Origin: SHYR01 sp036013055
GTDB lineage: Bacteria > Chloroflexota > Dehalococcoidia > UBA2979
Direction: 5' to 3'
DNA: 64,000 nucleotides
Assembly (NCBI GenBank): GCA_036013055.1
Contig: DASCQM010000002.1
Location: 186,001 to 250,000, forward strand
Part shown: positions 1-7,748 of the stretch, one piece after another
How positions within the stretch are numbered: the stretch's first letter is position 1
How the letters are laid out: every line of letters starts with the position of its first letter
The notes under the pieces: generated by a model
What the model was told of the DNA's origin: nothing
The model's database searches: none
The model's input: only the letters and a program-made list of their open reading frames with translations
Translations under genes and position numbers: made by a program

Positions 1-1
1 G

Positions 2-145
2 CTGACTGTCGGACGGCAGAACAGCGAGGCCGACATCGAACGGCTGCTCGACGCATTGCCGCCGATCGTCGAGCGCATGCGCGCACTCTCGCCGATCCCG
101 ACCACGGAGCCGCCGGACGACTGGCGGCCGTGGCTCGCGAACTGA
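2..145 (+). CDS. Cysteine desulfurase (NifS/IscS family), C-terminal end only
   Basis: Only the last 47 codons lie in the window, so the gene is cut by the left edge. The visible protein begins LTVGRQNSEADIERLL and continues with a helix ending in VERMRALSPI. This matches the usual C-terminus of pyridoxal-phosphate cysteine desulfurases, where an SxGRxNTEEDID-type strand precedes the last helix. Such enzymes take sulfur from cysteine for Fe-S clusters and tRNA thiolation. The catalytic Lys and Cys are outside the window, so subtype (IscS, SufS or NifS) cannot be decided. Next downstream is a nuoB-type Fe-S protein, which may be a coincidence. Confidence 0.7.
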   Translation: MTVGRQNSEADIERLLDALPPIVERMRALSPIPTTEPPDDWRPWLAN

Positions 146-264
146 CGCCAATCAGGCAGTGATAGCCGACAGAGACGATTGCCGCCCGCCGGGGGCTCGG
201 CTACGATGCGCGCCAGCGTGATCCGTCGCCATTCCGTCGGCGGTTTCGCAAGCAGGAGCTTCGT

Positions 265-957
265 TTGACCGGCGACCTGACCCCCGCCCCGGGCATTGCG
301 CCCCTCTCGCTGGTGGACGACCTCTCGACGTTCGATCTCGACGAAGAGGTGCGCCGCAACGTCATGCTGACGTCGGTCGATGGCATTCTGAACTGGGCGC
401 GCTCGTCGTCACTCTGGCCGGCGATGTTCGGCCTCGCCTGCTGCGCGATCGAGATGATCGCCACCGCCACCTCGCGCTACGACATCGCGCGCTTCGGCTC
501 AGAGGTCTTCCGGCCCTCGCCGCGACAGGCCGACCTGATGATCGTGGCCGGCACGGTGACCTGGAAGATGGCCCCGGCCGTGCGCCGCGTCTACCTCCAG
601 ATGGCCGAGCCGAAGTGGGTCATCTCGATGGGAAGCTGCGCGACGATGGGCGGCCCATTCTCGTACGGCTACTCCGTGCTGCCGGGCGTCAACCTGATCA
701 CACCCGTCGATGTCTACGTCCCCGGCTGCCCGCCGCGTCCAGAGTCGCTGCTGCACGGGCTGATGATGTTGCAGGATCGCATCCGCGAGGTCGGACCGGA
801 CGGCGCGCCCGATCGCAACGAACCGCGCGGTGATTTCTCCGCCTATCTCCCGGACGGCGACCCCCTGCGACGTGAGCTCGAGTCGCTCTTCCCGCCGTAC
901 GAGGGGCTCGACGACCCGAACCGCCTCGTTGGCGGCCACCCGCTGGCCCGCCAGTAG
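265..957 (+). CDS. nuoB: NADH-quinone oxidoreductase subunit B-like Fe-S protein
   Basis: This 230-residue protein has the full NuoB/PSST signature: LACCAIEM with adjacent Cys59 and Cys60, GSCA with Cys125, and VPGCPPRPE with Cys155. Together these are the four ligands of [4Fe-4S] cluster N2, the last electron donor to quinone in complex I. A TTG start is preferred because AGGAG lies 6 nt upstream (254-258). The first 40 residues or so are a less conserved extension. No other complex I subunit is nearby, so this is a stand-alone copy, unlike the usual nuoA-N operon. The family call is firm; whether it serves a complete complex I or a reduced form is not visible. Confidence 0.92.
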   Translation: MTGDLTPAPGIAPLSLVDDLSTFDLDEEVRRNVMLTSVDGILNWARSSSLWPAMFGLACCAIEMIATATSRYDIARFGSEVFRPSPRQADLMIVAGTVTWKMAPAVRRVYLQMAEPKWVISMGSCATMGGPFSYGYSVLPGVNLITPVDVYVPGCPPRPESLLHGLMMLQDRIREVGPDGAPDRNEPRGDFSAYLPDGDPLRRELESLFPPYEGLDDPNRLVGGHPLARQ

Positions 958-1081
958 CCGCCGACTTCTCGACCCGGCCCGCATCCGCGACGCGTCCCAG
1001 ACTGCCGCGCGGTTGACAGCGGCGAGCCACGCTCGCAGGATTGCCGACCAATCGATTTCAGGCACCTTGAGGGAGACTCGC

Positions 1082-1501
1082 TTGAACATTTCAACGCTGA
1101 TGCAACGTGCATTGCGCCCGTCCCAGAAGGCGTACGCCCATTGCGACATTCCGTGTGGGATCTACGACCCGGCAACCGCGCAGCTTGGCGCGGAGACCGT
1201 CGAAAAGATGATGACGCTGATGGCTGCTGCCGATGCGGGCAACATCAACTCGATGTCCCGCTACATCGCGATCAAGGAGCAGCACGCCGAGCTGGTGAAG
1301 CACGAGGTGCGCATCATCTGGGGCGACTTCATGAAGCCGCCGGACATGGAGACCGCTCCTGAACTGCACGATGTCGTGTGGGAGATCATGCGCCTCGGCT
1401 CGGCCTGCCGACAGGGCACCGACGTCGCCGACGCCGCCGCGCTGCGCACGAAGGTTGACGAGTTCGCCGACATCTTCGCGAAGGTGAAAGCCACCCGCTA
1501 G
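1082..1501 (+). CDS. sodN: Nickel-type superoxide dismutase precursor
   Basis: This encodes 139 residues with the nickel hook HCDIPCGIYDP at residues 20-30. After proteolysis, the new N-terminal His, the two Cys and the backbone bind Ni, which dismutates superoxide. The first 19 residues (ending AYA) would be the pro-peptide that must be removed to expose His1. The rest is the four-helix bundle typical of the family, and the length fits. The TTG start at 1082 is chosen because GGGAG lies at 1071-1075 and because it gives a pro-peptide of normal size. The next gene is a signal-peptidase-like protease, the usual SodX partner. Confidence 0.93.
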   Translation: MNISTLMQRALRPSQKAYAHCDIPCGIYDPATAQLGAETVEKMMTLMAAADAGNINSMSRYIAIKEQHAELVKHEVRIIWGDFMKPPDMETAPELHDVVWEIMRLGSACRQGTDVADAAALRTKVDEFADIFAKVKATR

Positions 1502-1538
1502 CGCACCGCGCGTAGCAGATCGCTGACGGCCGCGACCG

Positions 1539-2096
1539 ATGCGTTTCACAACGCTGGTCGCGGCCGTTGTGCTGCTCGCCACTCTCGCTGCGCTCGCCGC
1601 CAGCTGGCTGCGACGCACGTTCGTCGCCGTCGAGGTCGCGGGCGAGTCGATGACGCCTGCGCTCCTGCCGGGCGAGTACCTGCTGCTGCGACGCGGCTCG
1701 CTCGCGGACAGCGCGCAGGCCTACGGCCAGATCGTCGCGTTGCACGATCAGAGCGGACGGCTACTGTTGAAGCGCATCGTGGGGCTGCCGGGAGAGTCGC
1801 TGCGTGCAGGGGCAGACGTGCAGATCAACGGGCGGGCGCTCGTCGAACGCTACGCGCACGGCGTCACGCCAGCGGCGCAGTACCGGGGCGTCGAGCGGCT
1901 CGGGCCGGACGAGCATTTCGTACTCGGTGACCGCCGCGACGCCAGCACCGACAGCCGCGACTTCGGTCCCGTGCGCGCATCGAGCATCGAAGGGGTCGCC
2001 GCGCTGCGCTACTGGCCGCCGGGCCGCATCGGGCTGCTGCGCCGGCCTCTACGCGAGTTCACGGGCATCGAGGGATCCGACGCGCCAGGCGGCTGA
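1539..2096 (+). CDS. sodX: Signal peptidase I-like protease, probable Ni-SOD maturation peptidase
   Basis: This is a 185-residue S26-family serine protease. One N-terminal membrane segment (about residues 5-23) precedes the catalytic serine in GESMTP (Ser37). The catalytic lysine is in LLKRIVGLPGE (Lys78), and box E-type motifs FVLGD and STDSRDFG lie at about 127-143. It starts 37 nt after sodN. In many bacteria this gene pair is conserved and the peptidase trims the SodN pro-peptide, so that role is inferred from adjacency. It lacks the long insert of a housekeeping LepB, which supports a dedicated role. The alternative is a general signal peptidase I. Confidence 0.85.
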   Translation: MRFTTLVAAVVLLATLAALAASWLRRTFVAVEVAGESMTPALLPGEYLLLRRGSLADSAQAYGQIVALHDQSGRLLLKRIVGLPGESLRAGADVQINGRALVERYAHGVTPAAQYRGVERLGPDEHFVLGDRRDASTDSRDFGPVRASSIEGVAALRYWPPGRIGLLRRPLREFTGIEGSDAPGG

Positions 2097-2143
2097 GCTT
2101 CCGCCGATGAGGACGCCCGAGCGGAGCGTTGCCGGTGCGAGCG

Positions 2144-2611
2144 CTACGGGTTCGCGGCGACGACGGTCAGCGTACCCAGCATGCCGCTGGGACGGTGGCC
2201 GGGAAGCGAGCAGAAGAACTCGTACTCGCCGGGTTCGTTCACGCGGAGCAGGAGCCGCGTCTCGCTCTTGCCGTCGAGTGGAGCGTAGACATCGAACTTG
2301 TCGCGTCGCTGCTGGCCCACGGCTGAGACATCAGCCGTGATTTCCTTGATCGTGAAGTCGTGATCCAGCCGGCCGACGTTGTTCAGGTCGAAGGCGACGA
2401 CCATGCCGGACGTCACGGTCAACTCATCATCGCTGAAGCTCACGTCTCGCAGCTCGAGTGCGATCACCTGATCCGCCGTCGCGCCGACCAGCGGGTCGAC
2501 GATCGGCCCCAGTGGTTCGCCTCCGTCATCGCTGCACGCCGCCAGCGTGAGCGCCACCACCAGTAGCGAGACCGCGGAGAGCCGCTGACTGAGCCGCCTA
2601 ATCTGGCGCAT
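2144..2611 (-). CDS. Cupredoxin-domain lipoprotein
   Basis: A secreted blue-copper-type protein. The N-terminus has a positively charged stretch, a hydrophobic core and a lipobox LAAC, so it should be lipid-anchored outside the membrane. The mature part is a single beta-sandwich of about 110 residues. Candidate copper ligands are a His in LDHDF and the C-terminal cluster FFCSLPGHRPSGML (Cys, His, Met), the plastocyanin/azurin pattern. The start at 2611 follows GAGG by 5 nt; an ATG at 2638 is possible and would add nine residues. It probably carries electrons or copper at the cell surface. The partner is unknown. Confidence 0.85.
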   Translation of the reverse strand: MRQIRRLSQRLSAVSLLVVALTLAACSDDGGEPLGPIVDPLVGATADQVIALELRDVSFSDDELTVTSGMVVAFDLNNVGRLDHDFTIKEITADVSAVGQQRRDKFDVYAPLDGKSETRLLLRVNEPGEYEFFCSLPGHRPSGMLGTLTVVAANP

Positions 2612-2726
2612 CGGAGCCTCGTTTCCACGGAGCGCCATGCGCTCGATTGTTATGTGCGAAGCGTAGCGGAGGAGTCGCTTACACCGTATTTCGGTGTTGA
2701 CAGGTACCGAACGTGCGCCGTACCGC

Positions 2727-2755
2727 TTGCGTCACCGTCCGTAATTCGGTAAAAC
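2727..2755 (+). promoter_or_regulatory. Candidate sigma-70-type promoter of groEL
   Basis: A -35-like TTGCGT (2727-2732) and a -10-like TAAAAC (2750-2755) are separated by exactly 17 nt. A start of transcription near 2762 would put the CIRCE operator directly in the 5' end of the transcript, the usual arrangement. A second -35-like TTGACA at 2697-2702 has no good -10 partner. Confidence 0.4.
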
Positions 2756-2770
2756 ACGTTCTGCACGCAA

Positions 2771-2797
2771 TTAGCACTCCGGACACGAGAGTGCTAA
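2771..2797 (+). promoter_or_regulatory. CIRCE operator (HrcA binding site)
   Basis: TTAGCACTC at 2771-2779 and GAGTGCTAA at 2789-2797 form the exact consensus inverted repeat with a 9-nt spacer. HrcA represses class I heat-shock genes by binding this element. It lies 73 nt upstream of the groEL start. No hrcA gene is in the window. Confidence 0.97.
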
Positions 2798-2870
2798 CGC
2801 AACCGCCCGTGGCGGCTATCCGAACGTCCACCAACAGTGTACCGAGAGTACGCGGAAACTGAGGAACATC

Positions 2871-4487
2871 ATGGCGAAGCAACTGCTGTTCGACGAGCAA
2901 GCACGCCAGGCGCTGCGCGACGGCATCGACGCGCTTGCCGACGCGGTGAAGATGACGCTGGGGCCGAAGGGTCGCAACGTGGTGCTGGACAAGAAGTTCG
3001 GCTCTCCCACAATCACCAACGACGGCGTCACGATCGCCAAGGACATCGAGCTTGGCGCGCCATTCGAGAACATCGGCACCCAGCTCGCCAAGGAGATCGC
3101 CTCCAAGACGAACGACATCGCCGGTGACGGCACGACCACCGCTACGGTGCTCGGTCAGGCGATCGTCCACGAGGGTATGAAGAACGTCGCTGCCGGCGCA
3201 GACCCGATGGCGCTGAAGCGCGGCATCGAGGCCGGCGCACGCTCCATCACCGAAGCGCTGGACAAGAACTCGACCCGTGTCACGACTCGCGAGCAGATGG
3301 CGCAGGTCGCCTCGATCTCCGCTGCCTCGGCCGCCATCGGCGAGTTGATCGGCGAGGTGATGGAAGAGGCCGGCAAGGACGGCGTGATTACCGTCGAGGA
3401 GTCGCGCGGCATCGAGACCGAGACCGAGTACGTCGAGGGCATGGCCTTCGACCGCGGCTACATCTCGCCCTACTTCGTCACCAACCCCGACCGCATGGAG
3501 ACGGTGATCGAAGACCCGTTCATCTTCATCACCGACCAGAAGCTGTCCTCCGTCAACGACATCCTGCCGATGCTCGAGAAGCAGCTCCAGAAGTCGAAGG
3601 ACATCGTGATCATCGCCGAGGACGTCGACGGCGAGGCGCTGGCGACGCTGGCGGTGAACAAGCTGCGCGGCAACATGAACGTCTGCGCTGTGAAGGCACC
3701 GGGCTTCGGCGACCGTCGCAAGGAGAACCTGGGCGACCTCGCCGCACTGACCGGTGCGACCGTGATCAGCAAGGAAGTCGGCCGCGAGCTCTCGACCGCC
3801 GAGCCGACAGACCTTGGCTCCGCCCGCCGCATCGTCGTCGGCAAGGAAGAGACGACGATCATCGAGGGCAAGGGCACCAAGAAGTCGATCGATGACCGCA
3901 TCTCGTCGATCCGCGCCGCACTCGACCAGGCCACGAGCGACTGGGACCGCGAGAAGCTGGAGGAGCGCCTCGGCAAGCTCTCCGGCTCGGTGGCCGTCGT
4001 GAAGGTCGGTGCCGCCACTGAGGTCGAGCTGAACGAGAAGAAGCACCGCGTTGAGGACGCCCTCTCGGCGACCCGCGCGGCCGTCGAAGAAGGCATGGTT
4101 CCCGGTGGTGGTGTCGCGTTCCTGAACGCGTTGCCGGCGCTGGACAAGGTCGCGCTCGCAGGTGACGAGGCCACCGGCCTTCGCATCCTCCGTCGCGCAC
4201 TCGAGGAGCCGATGCGCCGCATCGCCGCCAACGCCGGCGAGGATGGCTCGGTGATCGTCCGCTCCGTGCAGGACCTGAAGAAGGGTCACGGCTGGAACGC
4301 CGCTGATGACGAGTACGGCGACATGCTGTCGTTCGGCATCATCGACCCGACGAAAGTGACGAAGGCTGCGCTTGAAAACGCCGTCTCCATCGCCGGCATG
4401 GTGCTCACGACGAACTGTCTCGTCACCGACGAGGCCGACGCCGGCGGAGCCGCCGCGCCCATGGCAGCCGCCCCGGAAATGTACTAG
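2871..4487 (+). CDS. groEL: 60 kDa chaperonin GroEL
   Basis: This 538-residue chaperonin subunit matches GroEL from end to end: KMTLGPKGRNVVLDKK near residue 30, the ATP-binding GDGTTTATVL near 86, and GMVPGGGVAFL near 405. It forms the double-ring ATP-dependent folding chamber in the cytoplasm. GAGGA sits 5 nt upstream of the ATG. The C-terminus ends AAAPEMY rather than the common GGM repeat, a small departure. No groES precedes it, so the co-chaperonin must be encoded elsewhere. Control by heat shock is expected from the CIRCE element, and a strong hairpin follows the gene. Confidence 0.98.
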   Translation: MAKQLLFDEQARQALRDGIDALADAVKMTLGPKGRNVVLDKKFGSPTITNDGVTIAKDIELGAPFENIGTQLAKEIASKTNDIAGDGTTTATVLGQAIVHEGMKNVAAGADPMALKRGIEAGARSITEALDKNSTRVTTREQMAQVASISAASAAIGELIGEVMEEAGKDGVITVEESRGIETETEYVEGMAFDRGYISPYFVTNPDRMETVIEDPFIFITDQKLSSVNDILPMLEKQLQKSKDIVIIAEDVDGEALATLAVNKLRGNMNVCAVKAPGFGDRRKENLGDLAALTGATVISKEVGRELSTAEPTDLGSARRIVVGKEETTIIEGKGTKKSIDDRISSIRAALDQATSDWDREKLEERLGKLSGSVAVVKVGAATEVELNEKKHRVEDALSATRAAVEEGMVPGGGVAFLNALPALDKVALAGDEATGLRILRRALEEPMRRIAANAGEDGSVIVRSVQDLKKGHGWNAADDEYGDMLSFGIIDPTKVTKAALENAVSIAGMVLTTNCLVTDEADAGGAAAPMAAAPEMY

Positions 4488-4509
4488 CCCCAGAGGCGAG
4501 TCAACTACC

Positions 4510-4539
4510 AAGGAGGCTGGCCGCGAGGCCAGCCTCCTT
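4510..4539 (+). terminator. Hairpin terminator after groEL
   Basis: AAGGAGGCTGGCC (4510-4522) and its perfect complement (4527-4539) form a 13-bp stem with a GCGA tetraloop, 22 nt after the groEL stop. The following GCTTTCCCC is only weakly T-rich, so termination may not be of the classic U-tract kind. Confidence 0.8.
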
Positions 4540-4642
4540 GCTTTCCCCTGAGAGCCTTTGCGAGGAAGCTCGCAGCAGACGCTCTCCGCTTGAGCGACAG
4601 AGACCGGACGACAGAGACCGCGCAGTGGCAGATGGGAACGTG

Positions 4643-5089
4643 ATGTACGGGGAAGATGGTCCCGTCGTCGACATTGAAGAGATCGTCCGCGTCGTGTCGG
4701 ACGCGGAGGTCGTGATCATCGGCCTCGCGGCCACGCCAATGCGGCTACTCGCCGACCTGCGGGGCGACGACGCGACCCCACCGATCCTTGAGCTCGTGGA
4801 GCCGCTTGCCAACCCGCAGGAGCGGGCCGTGTGGCTGGCGGGGCGGCGGCCGTCGCTCGGACCACCGGACAACTCCGTCTTCATCCCCTGGCCCCACTCG
4901 GCCGGGCTGCTGGAGCGGGTCGGGGTGCTCAGCCGCATCCGCGAGCGCGCGATGAACGATCACGGGATCGACCTCAGCGACGACATCGAGAGCGTGCTGT
5001 CGCTTCTGCGCGAGCACGAGCGCCACCTCACGCAGGACGCGATCCGCGGCGGCGAGGGGTTCCAGACGCAGTGGACAATCCGCGCCTAG
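4643..5089 (+). CDS. Conserved-looking hypothetical protein
   Basis: A soluble acidic protein of about 148 residues that I do not recognise. It begins with an acidic segment and a hydrophobic strand (AEVVIIGLAATP). Next come a proline-rich middle and a helical C-terminal part with DLSDDIESVLSLLREHERHL, ending GFQTQWTIRA. The ATG at 4643 is the most natural start; in-frame GTG codons at 4640 and 4625 are possible, and none has a strong ribosome site. Codon usage is like its neighbours, which supports a real gene. It may be cotranscribed with the following glutaredoxin-like gene, 83 nt away. Confidence 0.6.
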   Translation: MYGEDGPVVDIEEIVRVVSDAEVVIIGLAATPMRLLADLRGDDATPPILELVEPLANPQERAVWLAGRRPSLGPPDNSVFIPWPHSAGLLERVGVLSRIRERAMNDHGIDLSDDIESVLSLLREHERHLTQDAIRGGEGFQTQWTIRA

Positions 5090-5172
5090 CGGTGGACCCA
5101 TCCCAACGTAGCGTATTCGGCATCACGTCGCACCGGCGCCGTCAGCCGCTACCCTGATCGCGGAGGGCTCCC

Positions 5173-5559
5173 ATGTCACGTCTCGTCGTCTATCTGCGCT
5201 CATCGTTCTGCCCGGACGTCTCCCGCTGGCGACGCTGGGTCGCTGACCATCCGGTCGAGTACACCGAGTTCGACATCGACCACGACGCGGAGGCCTACGA
5301 CAAGGTCCTCGCGTGGACCGGGCATGAGTCCGTCCCCACCCTCGTGATCGCGCCAGACGACGGCGTCGACCCGATCGAGGAGCCTGCACCCCTGCCGGGA
5401 GGTCGCGGTCCACGCGCGGTCGACCGCGGCACGATGCTGACCGAGCCGAATCCCGGCCAGATCGCCCCGTTCCTGGAGCGGCACGGCATCGCCTTCGAGA
5501 ACGCTGATGGAGACGCGGTGGGGTCGGCGGAGAGCCGGCCCTGGAGGCGACGCGGCTAG
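5173..5559 (+). CDS. Glutaredoxin-like protein
   Basis: This 128-residue protein starts with a thioredoxin-fold strand LVVYLRSSFCPDVSRW. Cys13 sits where a glutaredoxin active-site cysteine would be, but the second cysteine of CxxC is absent (CPDV), so only monothiol chemistry is possible. A cis-proline motif ESVPTLVIAP follows at about residue 52. The last 60 residues are a low-complexity extension rich in Pro, Gly and Arg. GGAGG (5162-5166) is well placed before the ATG. It may be a thiol-disulfide or Fe-S handling protein; the substrate is unknown. Confidence 0.7.
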   Translation: MSRLVVYLRSSFCPDVSRWRRWVADHPVEYTEFDIDHDAEAYDKVLAWTGHESVPTLVIAPDDGVDPIEEPAPLPGGRGPRAVDRGTMLTEPNPGQIAPFLERHGIAFENADGDAVGSAESRPWRRRG

Positions 5560-5611
5560 CGCCCCTCTTCGTTCACTAGCTGCGGAGCTCGGTCGCACAG
5601 CCCTCGGCTGC

Positions 5612-7051
5612 TCACGTCACCGTCCACCACGGCTCGCCGACACTTCGCTCGCCGCGACCGGTCAGCAGCGCCACGACGCCGCCCGCGAGCAGCACGAACG
5701 CGGTGACGGCGAAGACCTCGTGGAACGTCGACACCTGCGCGCTTTCGACGAGCGCATCGAACTGCGGCGAGCCGAACTCGATCGACCCGGCCCGCGCGTA
5801 GAAGCGCCCGAGACCGTGCGAGGTGAGTAGCGAGGCGCCGACAAGCATCCCGACGACACGGCTGAGCGTCAGCCACGCTGACGCGGTGGCGCGGTCGCTC
5901 TCGGCGGCGCGATCGAGCACGGCCGCGCTGAGCGGTGCGATCACGAGACCGAAGCCGAGCCCGATCGCCAGTTGCGGTAGCGTACGCGCGGCCTCCGCCA
6001 GCTCAGCATCCCACGTCAGCAGCCCCGCGAAGCCCACCGCCGCCAACCACATGCCGCCGGCCGCGACCAGACGCTGGCTCCCCCGCGAGGCAAGCCAGCC
6101 GCCGGCCAGCGCGCCGACCGGCACCGCCACCGTCAGTCGTAGCAGCGTCAGGCCGCCATCGAGCGGGCTGTCGAGCAGTACGAGGTTCACGAACAGCGGC
6201 ACTGTGATCAGCGCGATGATCATGCCGCCGCCGAGCAGCAGCATCGCGACGTTCGCCGACCAGACCGCACGCGGTGAGAGCAGCGACGCGCGGATCATCG
6301 GCTCGGCCGCCCGCCGCTCGCGCAGCACAAACGCGGCCAACAGCAGCACGACGAGCGCAACGAGCGCCGACATCGATGCCAGCGACCGACGCGCGAGCGG
6401 GTCATCGACAAGCAGCACGGTGATCACCGCCAGCGCCCCGGCCAGCAGCACCGCCCCCGGCCAATCGATCCTGCCCGTCCGCCGCTCGTCGCCTGCGTAA
6501 CGCCACGCGCCGAGCAGGAACGGCAGCGCCATCGGCAGGTTGATCCAGAAGACCCAGCGCCAGCCCCACAGCTCCGTGATCGCGCCGCCCCAGAGCGGAC
6601 CGACCAGCGCCCCCGCCTCGGACGCCGCGGCGATCGCGCCCAGCCCCATCACCCGACGCTCAACCGGCAGCTCCCGCATCACGATCGCCATCGCCACCGG
6701 CACCACCGCGCCACCACCAACGGCCTGCAGCGCGCGCGCCGCGACCAGCAACTCAAACGTCGGTGCGGCGGCAACCAGCATGCTGCCGAGCATGAAGACC
6801 GCCATCGCCGCTGCGTAGACGCGCGCATGCCCGTAGAGGTCGGCGACGTGGCCGACGATCGGCAGCGCCACGAGGTAACCGAGCAGATAGCCGTTGACGA
6901 CCCACGACGAGCGGTAGAAGTCGTCCACGGTGACGCCGGTGTGCTGGATGATCGCCGGTAGCACGGTGACAACCGAGGTCTGATCGTCGGCAGCCACGAA
7001 GACACCGCCGGCGACCGATGCAAGGAGGAGCCAGCTACGCCGCTCGGCCAT
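5612..7051 (-). CDS. MFS transporter, DHA2 family (P55-like, paired with lipoprotein)
   Basis: About 479 residues with roughly 14 predicted membrane segments, as in the DHA2 branch of drug/proton antiporters. Motif A appears as GHVADLYGHARVY near residue 67, and the first segment has the DDQTSVVTVLPAI pattern. The start at 7051 lies 4 nt beyond the stop of the upstream lipoprotein gene, so the two are one operon. In mycobacteria a DHA2 transporter of this kind (P55/Rv1410) works with the LprG lipoprotein to move triacylglycerides and lipoglycans. The pairing here suggests lipid export; drug export is the alternative. A TTG at 7084 is another possible start. Confidence 0.85.
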   Translation of the reverse strand: MAERRSWLLLASVAGGVFVAADDQTSVVTVLPAIIQHTGVTVDDFYRSSWVVNGYLLGYLVALPIVGHVADLYGHARVYAAAMAVFMLGSMLVAAAPTFELLVAARALQAVGGGAVVPVAMAIVMRELPVERRVMGLGAIAAASEAGALVGPLWGGAITELWGWRWVFWINLPMALPFLLGAWRYAGDERRTGRIDWPGAVLLAGALAVITVLLVDDPLARRSLASMSALVALVVLLLAAFVLRERRAAEPMIRASLLSPRAVWSANVAMLLLGGGMIIALITVPLFVNLVLLDSPLDGGLTLLRLTVAVPVGALAGGWLASRGSQRLVAAGGMWLAAVGFAGLLTWDAELAEAARTLPQLAIGLGFGLVIAPLSAAVLDRAAESDRATASAWLTLSRVVGMLVGASLLTSHGLGRFYARAGSIEFGSPQFDALVESAQVSTFHEVFAVTAFVLLAGGVVALLTGRGERSVGEPWWTVT

Positions 7052-7055
7052 CGCG

Positions 7056-7748
7056 CTAGCGCGGCGCGACGATCTCGACGGCAACGTCGAAGTCGCTGAA
7101 CGTGATGCGGCGGATCAGGTCGTCGGGCTCGCCGGAGTTCAGCGGGCCCTGGAGTTCGATGCGATAGACCAGCAGGTCATCGACCCCAATCCACGCCGTC
7201 GCCACCAGCTCGCGACCGGCCCTCGCCGACCCGAACATCTGCACGTCGCCGGAGTCGACGCTGGCCGCGACCCGGTAGACCGCGACGCCGTCGATGCTGT
7301 CGGCTCCCGTCAGCCGGGGCTCGCTCACGGCGCGCATTAGCGCGGTCACGCCGACGGCAGGATCGAAGAGGTCGTCGACCGAGATCTCTTCCCGCTCCCA
7401 GCGCTGGGTCAGCGGGTTCGTGATCCATGACTCGTCGGGCAGGATCACGATCTCGAGTTTGAGGTTGAGCGGCCCGACCGAACCCTCGATCGATGCCCGC
7501 AGCCGGTCGGTACCGACGACATCGCCCTCGGCGCTCGTCATCTGCACGCCGCGCACGATCTCGGTCGTCCCGCCTTCATGCTCGAGCGCGAAGTGGAAGC
7601 TCGTCGCCTGCTCCGTGCGCTCGGCGGCCGCGCTCAGCAGCAGCACGGGGTCGACGCCATCGAGGGGCACGTCCGGCGCGTCGTCGCAGGCAGTGAGTAG
7701 CAGCACGGCGAGGAACAATCCGAGAACGACGAGCGCGCGACGGCTCAC
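7056..7748 (-). CDS. LppX/LprAFG-type lipoprotein
   Basis: A 230-residue lipoprotein. The signal sequence VSRRALVVLGLFLAVLLLTAC ends in a lipobox with Cys21. The mature domain has the LppX_LprAFG pattern: an N-terminal helix with TEQATSFHFALE, strands with GTDRLRASIEG, LPDESWITNPLTQRWE near residue 110, and repeated hydrophobic strands lining a lipid pocket. The GTG start at 7748 overlaps the selD stop as GTGA, so translation is coupled to selD. The next gene is a DHA2 transporter, as in the mycobacterial lprG-P55 pair. Likely role: carries a lipid from the transporter across the envelope. Confidence 0.85.
   Translation of the reverse strand: MSRRALVVLGLFLAVLLLTACDDAPDVPLDGVDPVLLLSAAAERTEQATSFHFALEHEGGTTEIVRGVQMTSAEGDVVGTDRLRASIEGSVGPLNLKLEIVILPDESWITNPLTQRWEREEISVDDLFDPAVGVTALMRAVSEPRLTGADSIDGVAVYRVAASVDSGDVQMFGSARAGRELVATAWIGVDDLLVYRIELQGPLNSGEPDDLIRRITFSDFDVAVEIVAPR

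Noticed and set aside
2679..4511. Long open frame on the minus strand opposite groEL (610 codons)
   Set aside because: It mirrors the codon pattern of groEL in GC-rich DNA, shows no family resemblance and covers the CIRCE operator.
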